The position numbers and the translations under genes are program-made. DNA of 64,000 bases from positions 31,615,570-31,679,569 of the forward strand of contig NC_080050.1 in NCBI RefSeq assembly GCF_026212465.1, read 5' to 3'. Each line of letters starts with the position of its first letter. Within the stretch, counting starts at the first letter, position 1. Positions 48,608 to 61,600 of the stretch are shown here, piece by piece. Below the pieces are notes generated by a model. That model saw only the letters and a program-made list of their open reading frames with translations, was not told the DNA's origin and did no database searches. Origin of the DNA: Amaranthus tricolor. Taxonomy: Eukaryota > Streptophyta > Magnoliopsida > Caryophyllales > Amaranthaceae.

Positions 48608-51600
48608 ATGAGTCCATCTGTTGTAAAAATGGATGAATCGAAGACAGCATCAGTGAACTGTGTAAACAGTGGTGAAATCGAAACTCAATATGCTGAACTC
48701 TGCAAGGTTTTGTGCTTTTTCTGTTCTTTTTTATTTTATTTTTTAATTTCCCTATTTGATTTATGAAAATTGTTAAAAATAATCCAATATTTTACTCGTC
48801 CGCTGTGAATAATCTCACCTATTGATTATTTTCTAATAATTTCATCTTTAATATGTACTTGCTCCCAGCATACCCTATGGGTGAGGGAAGGGGTGGTGTT
48901 GTGGTGTTTTAGGGGGTGGGGTTATGGTGGTTTAGGTCATTGGATATGCTGGGAGATAAAACATACAAAAGGTTGGATTATTAGAAAATAATCCAAAGGT
49001 GGGATTATTTGCAGCGGATGAATGAAATGTCGGATTATTTTTGACAATTTTTCCTTTGATTTATTTTCTTTCTCTTTTAGTCTTGTAATATACTAGTAAA
49101 TTGAATCTCTAATTGCTTTAGTCATTCAAAATTTTGTTCTTTTGTTGATGTTTGAATTAGTTTTATACCTGCTAATAAAAGCAAGTTTCAAAATTTAGGT
49201 CATTGAAGCTTAATTATTGGGGATTTTAAAACCTAATAATAATTTTTTTTTTGTTGTTAGTTTGTTAAATTCAAATATCAGGTTACTGAATGGTTTATTG
49301 TAGGATTTTAGAGTCTAACTTTATTTTGAAACTGTGTTTACAGAACCAGTTTTGCATTGATGGCAAAACGTTTTCGGAAGCCATGAAGCTTTTTACAGAT
49401 AGCAAAAGTATTCTGCTGAATAATGTGTCAACTATGGGAAGCACATCGGTACATGATATTTAGTTAAAAAGAAAACTTTTGTTGGTCGATTGTGTTTGTT
49501 TGGAAGTGTAATTTTTTTATCTTTTCTGTCACCAGCCAGAAGAATTAGAGAAATATTTGTTCGCTTTTGTTCTTTACACTAGTAGGAGACTGAGTGAAAG
49601 AACTACAACTGATGCAAGTGAAGATCAAAGTGGTGTTACATTGTGCCAGATTTTAAAAGCTTTGAAATTGAAGTAATTTGTCGCCCCATGTTTTGTTTGA
49701 AACTATTTTTTTTCTGGACTGCTCTTGTCGTTTTGTATCTGATTTTTTTGTTTTTATTAATTGCAGCCTTATAGATTATCTCAAAGAGCTTCCTCAGTTT
49801 ATCTTGAAGGTTGGTGCAATTTTAAGTAATATGTATGGTGCAGATTGGGAGAAGAGGCTGGAGGTAAGTCATTTATGTTTAAATATTTTCCCCCAATTGT
49901 TTCATTGCCCATTAAATTATTTTATAGTTGAATAATCATTTCAATTTTCATCTTGATCAGGCAAAGGAATTGCAAGCCAATTTCGTGCACTTGAGCTGTC
50001 TAAGCAAGTAGGTCCTCTTTCGATGCCTTGTGTAGCAGTTAGAAAAGCTCTTACAATTATGAAACTGTCTGCATGCTGTATTATTGTCAATATTACGGTT
50101 GATGTGCTCCTTGTTCCCAGATTTTACCATGCATTGCATGGATTTTTTTAGTTACAACTTTAAATTAAATTTGCTGTATTGATTTTGTTTTTCCTGTATC
50201 TGCTTGTAAAATTTACTTTTATTTAGGTTCACTCGGAAATAACCTCTTTGTTATAACAAAGTTAAGGTTGCCTACATGAGTTACATCCTACACTAAACCC
50301 TTCATAGGTGCGAATCACTTATTATTGTCATTGGTGTAATAAAATGATGTTCTAACTGCACAGAAAATTTATTGAAACTTTAATGGGATTTCAATTTGTA
50401 CAATGGCTGCATATCAAGGCTCAGAAATCACAACATCTCAGACTTGTCAAATTTGTAATCTGCACTACCAATCAATGACTAGGTCAAATTGTAGTTCAAA
50501 ATTGGTCTGCGAAGTTTTGTACTATGAATGCTGGAACATTTATTGTTTCCAATATTAACTTGTCAATTTCCCTTACTATATTATATTTTATAATTATTAC
50601 TTTGGTTTATTTAAGCTGCTGTTTCTGGCAATATAGTGACTAAGTCTTATTGATTCCATTACTTTACAGGTACTACAAGAGAACATATCACGAATTTTTC
50701 AAAACCGAAGCTGATAAAATGTCTGGTGATGCAAGAAGTTGTTCTTCTGGTTGTGTTTCAGAGTATTATAGGTTTGGTTGGCTGCTGTTTTTGTCCCTTC
50801 GTGTCCATGCCTTCAGCAGGTTTAAGGACCTAGTAACCAGCACTACTGGAATAGTCTCTGTGTTGGTAAGTGACTATTGGTTTGGGCTGTAAAGTTTTTT
50901 GTTTTTGTAACTGCTAAATCAGTTTGATGAATCCTCTGACCCTTCTAAAAACCTTATCAGATGCAAGAAACATGATTGACATTTGCAATTATTTAGTGTC
51001 TGAGTTTTTATTGTGTAAACATATTTTCCGTTAGAGCATCGGGGTAATGGAATGTTGTAGTTATTTTGGTTTTTATTTCTATATTATTTTTGATTAGTTT
51101 AGTTTTCCTTCTATTGTGTATTTGATTCATTAAGTAGGAATCATGCTGCCATAGTAATACATTAAGTTTGTTGCAGGCCATCTTGATCATTCACATCCCT
51201 ACTCATATGAGGAGCTTCAATGTTCTTGATTCGCCATTGTTTGGTACTGTTTATAATCTGTAGAGGCTCAATTTTTTTTGCTTATTTGATGCCCCCCTCC
51301 TGGCACTCTACTTTAAGGGGAGGGGAGATGTATCTTCTGAGAATAGCATACAAATATATGGATTTATTGTTGCAGAGAAGAAATCTGATAAAGGTGTGCA
51401 CCTGGTTGCGTCACTTTGTCAAAAATACCACACCTCTGAAGATGAGGTGAAGGAAATGATACAGAAAGCGAATGAGCTAATTTCAAATATCTTGAAGAAA
51501 AAGTCATGCTCAGCTTCACAATGCAAAGCTGAAAACCTAGACAATATTGACCCGGGTGTGTGTGTGATCGTTTATGCATTTCTTACTGTTTTACAATATT

Positions 51601-54600
51601 TTAGGTTTGGCTCAATCAAATAATTTGTTAAATGCAGACGATTTGACTTACTTTGAAGATTTGTTGGAAGATTCATCACTTCCAACTTGTATCAGTTTGT
51701 TAGAGAAGGATTATGATGCTACAGTTGGGCACAAGGGTGATATAGATGAAAAAGTCTTTGTTAATGAGGATGACAGCTTACTAGGATCAGGGAGTCTTTC
51801 AGGTGGTGCAGTGAACATAAGTGGTTCCAAGGTAGTCATGTATACTTTGTTGTGCCATCTTATTAATTATATGACAACCCTGTGAATACCATATCTTAGG
51901 ATTTATCCTTCTGGATTATTTCTCTCTATGCACTTATGAGTGTTTCTTTTGGGTGGTTACCGATTCACCTTTACCCATCAATTGCAATTTGCAAATATAT
52001 GGAATAGGAACTATCTCTTCTATTGCAGAAAGTGAAAAAGGCATGAAATGACATGCTCACCTAACTTATTACTCCCTCCTATTCACCCAAAGTTTCCCAT
52101 TAGACTTTTCACCATTTTTTAGGCGGTCAAATGAGACTACATGTGAAAGAGAGAGAGTGTAGTGTTTATAAATTTTGATAGGAGTAAAGTGGGGTTAATA
52201 AGTATAAAGGTATGAAAAGGTTAAGTTTAGTAGGGTAAATTGGTAACATTAACATTCCCAAAATTAAAATGTGACATTTAGGGTGATTTGACCTAATAAG
52301 AAAATGAGACACTTAAAGTGAATAGGAAGGAGTATTATATTGTTGTGATGCTTATCAAAATTTTAATATATTTTTCTCTCGTTTTAGAGAAAATTTGATG
52401 ACATGTCCTCTCCAACAAAAACAATTACAAGTCCACTCTCGCCTTCTCGATCACCTTCACTACTGATAAATGGGGCTCGCAGTGGTATGAACATAAGAAT
52501 AACATCTACTCCTGTAAGCACTGCAATGACAACTGCTAAGTGGCTTCGTACTGTTGTATCGCCGCTTCCATCGAAGCCATCTCCACAGCTGGAAAAGTAT
52601 TTCATGTTATGTGATAGGAATATAAGTAATGAGGTTGTCCGTAGGGCTCATATAATTATGGAGGCGATCTTTCCAAATAGTGCTCTTGGGGAGAGATGTG
52701 TTGCTGGAAGTCTACCAAATTCCAACTTAACGGACAACATATGGGCTCAGCAAAGACGATTAGAAGCGCTGAAGCTGTACTACCGGGTATTGGAGGCAAT
52801 GTGCACAGCTGAGTCTCAGTTGTTGCATGCTAATAATTTGACTTCTTTGCTAACTAATGAAAGGTTCCACAGATGCATGCTTGCATGCTCTGCAGAACTG
52901 GTGTTAGCCACTCATAAAACAGTCACAATGTTGTTTCCAGCGGTATTAGAGAAAACTGGGATCACAGCTTTTGATCTTAGCAAGGTGATTGAAAGTTTTA
53001 TTAGACATGAAGATTCTCTTCCAAGAGAGCTTAGAAGGCATTTAAATTCCTTGGAAGAAAGGCTCTTGGAGAGCATGGTTTGGGAAAAAGGCTCTTCAAT
53101 GTATAATTCTTTGATTATTGCAAGACCAGCTCTATCTACCGAAATAAATCGTTTTGGGCTACTGGCAGAACCAATGCCATCCCTAGATGCAATTGCTGCG
53201 TACATTAACATTTCTTGTGGAGGCTTGCCGCCTCTTCCATCATCACATAAACATGAGGCTGCAGCAGGTAACTCAATCTTCTTATCCTCTCTCCCCTCAA
53301 GGGGAAAAAATTAGTAGGTTTATCTCACTACTGCAAATTATTAATGTTCATCTTGAGCTTTCTGGATGTAGGAAAAGGGTCCTTATAGGCAATTACAAAT
53401 TAGTAGTATATAATTCTCTCTATTGAGACAGTTTGGAGCAGGGTTGTGCCCCTTTGTGCTCTGTTAGAGTAGTTAACTATGGGAGAGTAAGGTATTAAGT
53501 AACTATGTAACTTGAGATCCTTTGAATGCATTTTTGCGAATTAATGTTTTGGATTTTTCATTGTGATGGATTTTGGTACCTTTTGTATCTATGTGAGGTT
53601 GCCCATACAACCGAGGACATGTTCAATAACTTGCAATGGGCTGAAATCCGTTACAATTGACCCCCCCATTAGTCCCAATGTCCTTTTTGGTCATGACTCA
53701 CGACTACTTTTGGTTGCTGATGGCTTAACCCAAAAAAAAAATCAGGATTTCAGATTGTGGTGGATTCTAAATCCTATATTACGTGAAGTTACAACACGGT
53801 TAATGTGGGACAAGTTTCCCACACAACTGATTTGGGACAAGTCTCATAATTTGCAATCGACTTAAATCCATTACATATATCTATGTGTTGTGCTTATTCT
53901 ATTGTATCTAAACAAGCATATATAATAGAACAGGCTCCTTTGCATGTTTTGTGGTTAGGGATTGTTGGATGATCAAACTTACCACTGGCCTGCTGGACAT
54001 TAGGCTTCAGAAATGAAAATGAATTTTAGTGGTCTTTTTACTTAGATCTGTGTTCTAATGTTATTGCATTGTAAAAAAAATAAAATTTGTGTCATCATAT
54101 GCAGGACAAAATGGTGATATGAGATCCCCGAAGAGAACTTTATCAGAGTATCGAAGTGTCCTAGTAGATCGCAATTCCTTTACATCACCGGTAAAGGAGC
54201 GATTGATAAACAATCTCAAGCAGAAGCTAACTCCTCCAGCTTTGCAGTCAGCTTTTGCAAGGTAATATATGCTAATGAATTAACTGTCACTTTTGAGGGC
54301 TTGGACTAATCTCGTTTTCATCTTTTTGGTATGGGGAAGGCTTCTTTTAATTTTTTTTAGAAGAATAACTTAAAAATTGGGTTTTTGTGCTTTCACAGTC
54401 CAACAAGGCTGAGTCCTGGAGGTGGAGGAGAAACATGTGCAGAGACTGGGGTAAATATATTTTTCAGCAAGGTAAGAGACATCAGTTGTTTTTGGCAGAT
54501 TGAATGCTTGTTGGCAATTGGATGATGTCTCTGGTTTTTGAGTAACTGGATCATGATTTCATGCAATTTCCATAGAATTTGTATGGTTTCTAAGGATTTT

Positions 54601-56870
54601 GTTTTTAGGTAGGGGGGCTTGGAGAGTTTTTTTTTTTCTATAGAGACATTATTGTGGGAAACCAATTCTCTGGAACGTAAAGTGAGATTGGTGCTCCCTC
54701 ATTTCTGGCTTGTAGGTCTAATGGTTTCAATCATGCATTGTTATACATTAATCTTATGAATTTCATTTTCTTTAGCAATCTCTGTTGTTTGCCCTCTGCA
54801 TTGTCCATCATTTTCTCGATTTGGCTAGTTACACTTGGACCTTAATTTGGATGTTACTCGATGACTTGTGTAATCTTTTTAACTGTCAAGATAGCCATCA
54901 CCTGCATGGCTCCCCCCTTATGGACCTGTTAAAAATAACTACAAAGGACAAATTAAACTCTTTGCTTGATTTTGCTGTCAGAAACCTTGTGTTAGAATCG
55001 CCACTGAGCCCTTTGGTATTGTATCAGATCATGAAGCTAGCTGCTGTCAGAATCAACGGTATGATTGAAAAGCTTGAGAAGAAATCTGAGAGTCCTCCAT
55101 CACAAAAATCAAAAGCCAAAAGACAATCTCAGGAACAGCTGAGAGAGAGTGTATATTGCCTTTTTCAGAAAATTCTCAATCAAAGGACGTCCTTATTTTT
55201 TAATCGCCACATTGACCAAATAATCCTTTGCTCTTTGTATGGAGTTGCTAAGGTTTGTACTCTTTTTTCAAAGAACAGCTCAGAAATAAGTAAAAGCTCC
55301 TGAGCCATGCTTCATGAACTTGATGAATCTCTTTTTTTGTGCAGATTCTTCAATACCCCCTTCAGTTCAAGGAAATTATTTTGAACTACCGTAAGCAAAC
55401 TCATTGTAAACCACAAGTTTTTCGAAGTGTATTTGTTGATTGGTCATCTCCACCTAGAAATGGAGTAAGTAATTTGTTATATCTGCTCAGAAATTTATTC
55501 TACTTCTCCGAAGGGCTAAAGCTTTTTGTGGTTTTCTAACAGAGACAAGGGCAGGATCATGTTGATATCATAACATTTTATAACGAGGTATTTATTCCTT
55601 CTGTAAAGCCTCTTCTCGTTGAGCTTGGCCCTCAAGGAGCTGGTGTGAAAACTGACTTGGTTCCTGATAGTAGTAATAACAAAAATGGTATGTTCTCATT
55701 GTGTTCACACATATTTTAAGAGTATTATATCGAAAATCACATATTTAAGTTGAGCAAGTTCCTGATATTGCAATATAATCGATGACTTAGGTCAATGCCC
55801 GGGGTCACCTAAAATATCTACATTCCCAAATCTTCCTGACATGTCCCCGAAGAAGGTGGCAACAAATGTCTACGTTTCTCCATTGCGGTCGTCAAAGGTA
55901 CTCATTAGTTTCTTGATAGTGTTTAGATCTTTTTAAATTTGAATTGGAACTTAGAAGGCAGACTTTAGGACTATGTATGAAGCCAAGTGCTAATTACTCA
56001 GAGACTCAGACTCTTCATTTTAAGTCAAATGTCTGTCATATCCAGACTTTGACAAGTTACGGACACTTTTACACTTCATTCGGACCAAAATGAATGTATT
56101 TTTCCACAAGTATCTGATTCTGACATGTTGACACCTACCCGTGTTAAAAATGTGTTCCAAAGCTCAAGTATTTTAGGTCAATGGAGACTGGTTGTGGCTG
56201 AGGCTGTCTTTCCTGCATATTGTTGATAAAAAATACTAGTCGGGCTATAATGTAAATGTAGCTCGTGAATTCTCTGTTGATAACTTTGGAAATGTTTTGC
56301 TAGCCAAGGGTTTGCTGCTTCTTGACTAACATGAACTGCAAAGCAACTAATATAGCTATCTGATAGTATGATTTGGCTAATTACATGACTTGTTCACGGA
56401 TCTGATGTTATTTTCTAATTTTCAACTGTAGATGGATGTTCTAATAACAAACAGCTCCAAGAGTTACTATGCTTGTGTAGGAGAAAGCACACATGCTTAT
56501 CAAAGCCCATCAAAAGATTTGACGGCCATTAATGACCGCTTGAATAGGCATATGGTTGACACGAATGCTTATCAAAGCCCAACAAAAGATTTGATTGCCA
56601 CTAATGACCACTCAAATAGGTATATAGTAGATGTAAATCTACTAGGTTCAATTTCCCTCGTGTCTTTGTAAAACGTATGCTATGATCCTGATTACACCAT
56701 GCTATATTCACAGTAGTCGCAGAGTTAGGGGAGCTCTAAACTTCGAATCAGATCCAGATGTCGGCCTTGTAAGCGATTCTCTTGTGGCTAACAGCCTCTA
56801 TCTTCAGAATGGAAACTGTACGAGAAACTCATCTCCAGTACCAATGAAAACCGAACAGCCCGATTCTTAG
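48608..56870 (+). CDS. RBR: retinoblastoma-related protein
   Basis: Eighteen exons join in phase (3174 nt, 1057 aa): 48608-48706, 49344-49448, 49536-49672, 49767-49863, 49961-50007, 50670-50865, 51177-51243, 51376-51555, 51638-51831, 52388-53267, 54105-54261, 54399-54471, 55028-55252, 55345-55464, 55543-55687, 55791-55897, 56432-56619, 56714-56870. RBR binds E2F/DP factors and represses S-phase genes until phosphorylated by CDKA-cyclin D; it also acts in stem-cell and gametophyte development. The N-terminal domain has [20 protein letters not shown] and [20 protein letters not shown]. Pocket A begins near residue 415 ([16 protein letters not shown]), includes [20 protein letters not shown] and ends before 620. 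Pocket B runs about 731-860 ([38 protein letters not shown]). The C-terminal region has many SP/TP sites. Exon count equals Arabidopsis RBR1 (1013 aa). Odd: exon 17 carries a 72-bp duplication. Confidence 0.97.
50228..50345 (+). mobile_element. SINE 3' part in RBR intron 5
   Basis: GGAAATAACCTCTTTGTTAT, AACAAAGTTAAGGTTGCCTA, then AATCACTTATTATTGTCATT and GGTGTAAT follow the SINE order seen at 10810-10916. Sense orientation; the 5' head was not recognised. Confidence 0.55.
52072..52332. mobile_element. Stowaway MITE in RBR intron 9
   Basis: CTCCCTCCTATTCACCCAAA follows TA (52070-52071), and CTTAAAGTGAATAGGAAGG, then AG, precedes TA (52333-52334). The interior differs from the copies at 37297 and 57224, so this is a different Stowaway subfamily. 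Confidence 0.85.
53268..54104 (+). other. RBR intron 10 with direct repeats
   Basis: This 837-bp intron includes two imperfect 40-bp direct repeats near 53618-53657 and 53837-53876. Shared parts are GGACA, CAATAACTTGCAA or CATAATTTGCAA, and AAATCCGTTAC or AAATCCATTAC. They bracket about 180 bp of non-coding DNA containing an A10 tract. The 100-aa frame at 53563-53865 is not a gene. Confidence 0.6.
56495..56638 (+). repeat. 72-bp tandem duplication across the RBR exon 17 splice donor
   Basis: Copy 1 is 56495-56566 and copy 2 is 56567-56638. Copy 1 encodes [24 protein letters not shown]. Copy 2 encodes [18 protein letters not shown] and then enters the intron at GT (56620-56621). The equivalent site in copy 1 reads AG/GC (56548-56549) and is read through as coding. 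Confidence 0.93.
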
Positions 56871-58645
56871 TTCGTTGACTCCTTGACTGTACATGAGCGA
56901 TGTAAATTCTACTCATGTCTACGACCCTTTTCTTTCTCTGTAATTTCGTCTAAAATCTAGGCTTTAGACTACGAAAGTGAACGAGCAGTATGTTTTTCAT
57001 ATAGTTGCCATCACTTTCAGACAATTTTATATATCTATAGTTTCTAATAATGCCTTCATTTTTTTCATGTGTATTTCTGGGAAGGTGGTATTGCTTGTCT
57101 TGCTTTTCCTTACCTTAATGTACATTATCATCTAATTGTGCCACCCCTTTCTATTCATCATTTAAACTTGTCATATGACTGATTTTTTTCTGGTCGTTAT
57201 ATCTAAAAAAAGTTACTATATTACTCCCTTTTATTCAGCTTAGGTGTCCCATTTACTTTTGAGACACTGTTCATTTATCACTCTTAAATTGCATTTTATT
57301 ATTAATCTATAAGTTAAAACATAGTCATGTGGGATCTTATTTGATTCGTTTTGATGTAAAGATTATTGATATCAATTTTTTATAATTTTTAATTATACAT
57401 AACTCGATTTATTAAGAATTGAATAAGTGTATTGGATAGAGTGCATAAAGTAAATGAGACACTTAAGATGAATAGGAGGGAGTATTAAAAGAAAAAAAAA
57501 ATATTCATTTTATAACAGTGACCCTGTGGATTAAATTTATTTGTTGTTTCTAAGAACCTTTTTGAGATTTGCAAATATTCCACGTAAGATGCAGTTTGGC
57601 CTCGAATTTTGGTTTAAGACTTTGTCATGACTCGTGTCATCCATTCAAGTATTACTTATTAAAAATAGTTGAAGTTGTTAATTTATAAATTATTATTGTT
57701 TAAAATTTTAGTCTTTTACAAGTTATACTCGCTAGTCGCTATAAATTAAAAAACACAAGCATTATAACTATTTTACCGTAATTTGGTCACCGGAAAACAA
57801 AATGACCTATGAACCTCGAAAAATAAACTTTAATCAAATCGATTTACTTATGACTCTTAACCCAACCAATTAAATTTAACTCATTTGTTCATTCTTTTGC
57901 AAATCAAAACCCCAATTGGCAACGACTGCATAATAGTCCGACAATTTGGTAAGCTCCATATTTGATCTATCGTGATAAATATCTTGTATAAACTTAATTC
58001 ACACTAAAAATTACACATCTTGCCATTTAAATAGTATAATGATTTGAGTAGAAAATGTGTTCTTCATTCCCCAAATGCATTTGAGACGCTATGGAGGCAG
58101 GTTGGCAACAACACTTACACAAGAAATGATAGACCACATCCATGATCTTTCATAATGCCCATATTAAAAAATCGACAAACTTTTAGAAACGTAGAGAGTA
58201 CTAAAAAACTTTCATGTGTATTCATTTGCGCAACATAAGCATACAAGACATGAAGGCAAACACTTCAAATACAACTTTCTTACAGTTTCAACAGTCTGAA
58301 ACTGAACCAATCATTACAGCTTGTTAGATTTGAGGGTGAGTGAAGGAGGGATTACATAAAATCTCAGAATTTTGGGGTGTAAACATCATATACAGCAATT
58401 TCATACAAAATTTTAACATCCATATGAAGAACATGGCCAACTTCAAGTATGATTTTCTGAACCCTATTTCACATATGGAGAACTAGTAAAAATTTTGACC
58501 TCTGATATTCACTAGGACTTGGAAGAACTCAACAGATCAATCTGAATTTCAACACAAGATTCAGAAGTAACTATAATGAGTAAGTGAGTTGAATATTGTA
58601 ACCTGCAGAAGAACCCAAGATCTATGTTTTCTGTCGTGTTGGAGT
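56871..58645. other. convergent intergenic region between RBR and FPP
   Basis: Includes the 3' UTRs of both genes. No further gene seen. A Stowaway MITE lies at 57224-57482. The remainder is AT-rich and unremarkable. Confidence 0.6.
57224..57482. mobile_element. Stowaway MITE with TA duplication
   Basis: CTCCCTTTTATTCAGCTTAG follows TA (57222-57223), and GATGAATAGGAGGGAG precedes TA (57483-57484). It is nearly identical to the minus strand of 37297-37553. Confidence 0.92.
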
Positions 58646-61600
58646 TTAATAGCCGATCTTACCCTTTGATGAGAAGAACCTGCTAAAACCGCGCGAGTGC
58701 TTTTCCGGTGTGGGAGTGGAAGAAGTGGAAGATCCAGACTTGGTGGGTCTGTGCCTTGCATTTTTCGAAATGGGTGATCTCAGGATATTTCCTTCGCTGT
58801 CTGATGTACTAAATGGTGCGTTGTAGAGATCCGAAGGTGAACCAGAACCTAGCCGTGATAGATGAGTGGAAGTGGCAGCATCCATCTCAACATGATCCAA
58901 ATCCGTATTCTTCCTGCTTATAGTTGGCTCTTCTTCATCGAGGCTTTTACCTCTTTGGCTCCTCTCACTGATGGGAGAACCCATGAATTCCGAGTGGGGA
59001 CGCATGGTTTTCAGTTGCTTGCTAAGAAGAAATATGGTTTCTTGGCACTCAGCTAGTTTCTCTGCTGCAGCCTCTAGTTCTTTTTCCTGTACATATATCG
59101 AAATAGAAGGTTTCGATAAATGAATTCAAAAACAATCAGATCTAAACAGAGCCACAGCACAAACTGTGCAATGAAGTATATAAGCTTGTCAAAATACAGT
59201 AATAGCCACAAATCAGATTTGACATCAAAAAGTGAAATATTTAAGGGATTAGCTTCGTACTTGTTTGGTTCTATCATCAACCTCAGCAGCGGAAGAGCAC
59301 ACTGTGCATTCCTCATTTCTATGAAAACACAAATGAACAAGTTAGTCACACAGAACATAGATGGGGATTGTGGGCATGGGGCTATTAAATATTTGCATCT
59401 CGAAATAAACCCGCAAAAAAGGCATGGAAAGGGAAGCAATAGGAAACACAGTAGAATGTTCATATCTAGGATTTATCTTCCTCAAGCTTTGTTTTGTTAT
59501 TCTTCAAAATTAGCAACCAAAATATATTTTCAAAACTAACCTTTGTAGCTGTTCTTCGAGATCTTTACATCTGACTAGAGTGTCTTGATGATTTAGTTTT
59601 TCAGCCTCAAGTTCATTATCCAGAAATTCCAATTTCGACTTCAAAGTATTGACATCATTTTGTAGCTCTGCAGCTTGTTTTTCGAGCATCTTGTATGACT
59701 CTGCCATGCATTTAAGTTGAGTCTCAGCCAAGCTATTCATGTTCCGGGAAGATGCCAGCTCTGATTGGACATCTACCAGTTGTTTCTCCATTTCTCGTAA
59801 CTGAGATTTCGCTGTTTCCAGATCTTGAGAGCATTGCGACAATTCCCTTTCCATGCTGTCTTTCTCCATTTTCAGCTGTTCATATTCTTCTATTGAGCAT
59901 TTGTATGACCGTGACTCCAAGCCTGACATAACATTAGCATCCTGAGGAACCTCGGGATTTGAGGAACAGTCAGAGATATGACCACAGCCATTAAGATAAC
60001 TCTCTCTTTGGAGTGATTTGTTTTCGGGCAATGCAATTTTGTCTATACAATCAGGACTGTTCGCTTCTACTTCATTACCCTTGTAGCCCAAGACACTAAA
60101 GCTAAGTTTGCTAGCTTTGGCCATCACATCCGAGAGCGCATAAACAAAATCTTCAAGGCTGATTTCATTGCACATTACTCTGTTGAAGATGATTGAAAAC
60201 TCCTCAACTTTATGGCCTAGTGCATCTTTATCATCAGAGACAACGTGAACTGCTCGAGATTCCTTCCCGAGGAACAATACAAAATTGTGAATCTGAGATA
60301 AGGCTGCTGCTTGATCTTCATTTAGTTTCTCATATTTTCCATTGTCAGACAAATAAATTTCCTTTTCTGCAGTAGCCACAACAGCCTCTGGTACAGCTTG
60401 CTGATCAGCATCACCATCTGAGCAGTGCTTCTCCTCAAAGACACAGTTTATCGAGTTTGGACTAAGAGTATCGTGCACCTCTTGCACAACATGTCTAATA
60501 TCGTCCAAAATTTTCACAACATCAGATTCCTTTGAGACAGATTCAAACACCTTGGATATTCTTGATTGCAAGTTCATCAAAGGCAATAGTTCCGTCTTAA
60601 GTTTTGAATCTCCCGAAGCGGAAGGTTTGGCTGGTGAATCTGATGCATGCACTTGCTTCGACGACATCATTGCACTGTTAACATCAGCATGGGCAACCTT
60701 ACTGGGTGAACTGTCTGCAATGGACATCGAACCATTTGAATCTTCAGATAAACGGGCAAGTTTTTCCATTTCTTCGAAGTCATCCATAAGTTCCAAATGT
60801 TTTCCATTTTCAGTTTTCACATGTTTATCCTTGCTCTTATCTTTATTATGAGATAGTTCGGTGACTAGTGTGGAAGCCCATGACTCAGCGCAACTAACTG
60901 TATCATCATCTTTACCGTCTTCAGAAAAGGAAGTCATACTTGGAGGATTACTAGCATGTTGACTAAAAGAACGCTCAGCTTGAACGATTTCAGTTTTTGT
61001 AAAACCCTTTTGTGTATTGAACATTTGTACTTGTGCTTCCAGACTTTGAAGTTTACTAGCGGTCTTGGCACAAATACTCCTAGAAGTTTGCAATTCACTG
61101 TTGCGTTTCGCCAATGCTTCTTTCAGCATCTTTGTCTCTTCTTCCATGGCCAAAAGCCGCTCAGTTAGATACTCATTCTCCTTTTGGAAATTCTGGGAAC
61201 CGTCAAGCGAGAATTCAGGTAGCGTAGACATGTGGGGACTTGATGAAAACTGAGGACTAGCAGGCCTAGCTGGAGACCTTCTCATACGAGTTTCTCCATG
61301 ATCTCTACCAAGGCTTTCTACTTCTAGCTTCATTTGGGCCAGTGCAGCAGGGCCAGGCAACTTCTTTCGTACGAGACCACGTAATCTTTGGCACTCAGCT
61401 TCTAGCTTAGCAATTTTCTTCACACCTTCCATCTGCTGCTTGTTGGCTGCTTCGGCAGACTTGACACTCATATTCTTTTCTTCGTTACGAATTTCCAGCT
61501 CCTTGGAGACGATATGAAGTTCGTATTTCAACGAGTTAATTTCCCTCTCACAAGATTCAACATTGGTTTTCAAGAGCTCAATCTCTGCTTCAGCTCTAGA

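Noticed and set aside
53563..53865. 100-aa plus-strand frame in RBR intron 10
   Set aside because: It lies wholly between well-supported RBR exons 10 and 11 and covers direct repeats.
54785..55027. open frame extending RBR exon 13 upstream
   Set aside because: The frame stays open through intron 12 by chance; the acceptor at 55026-55027 joins SK to IMKLAAV exactly as in the family.
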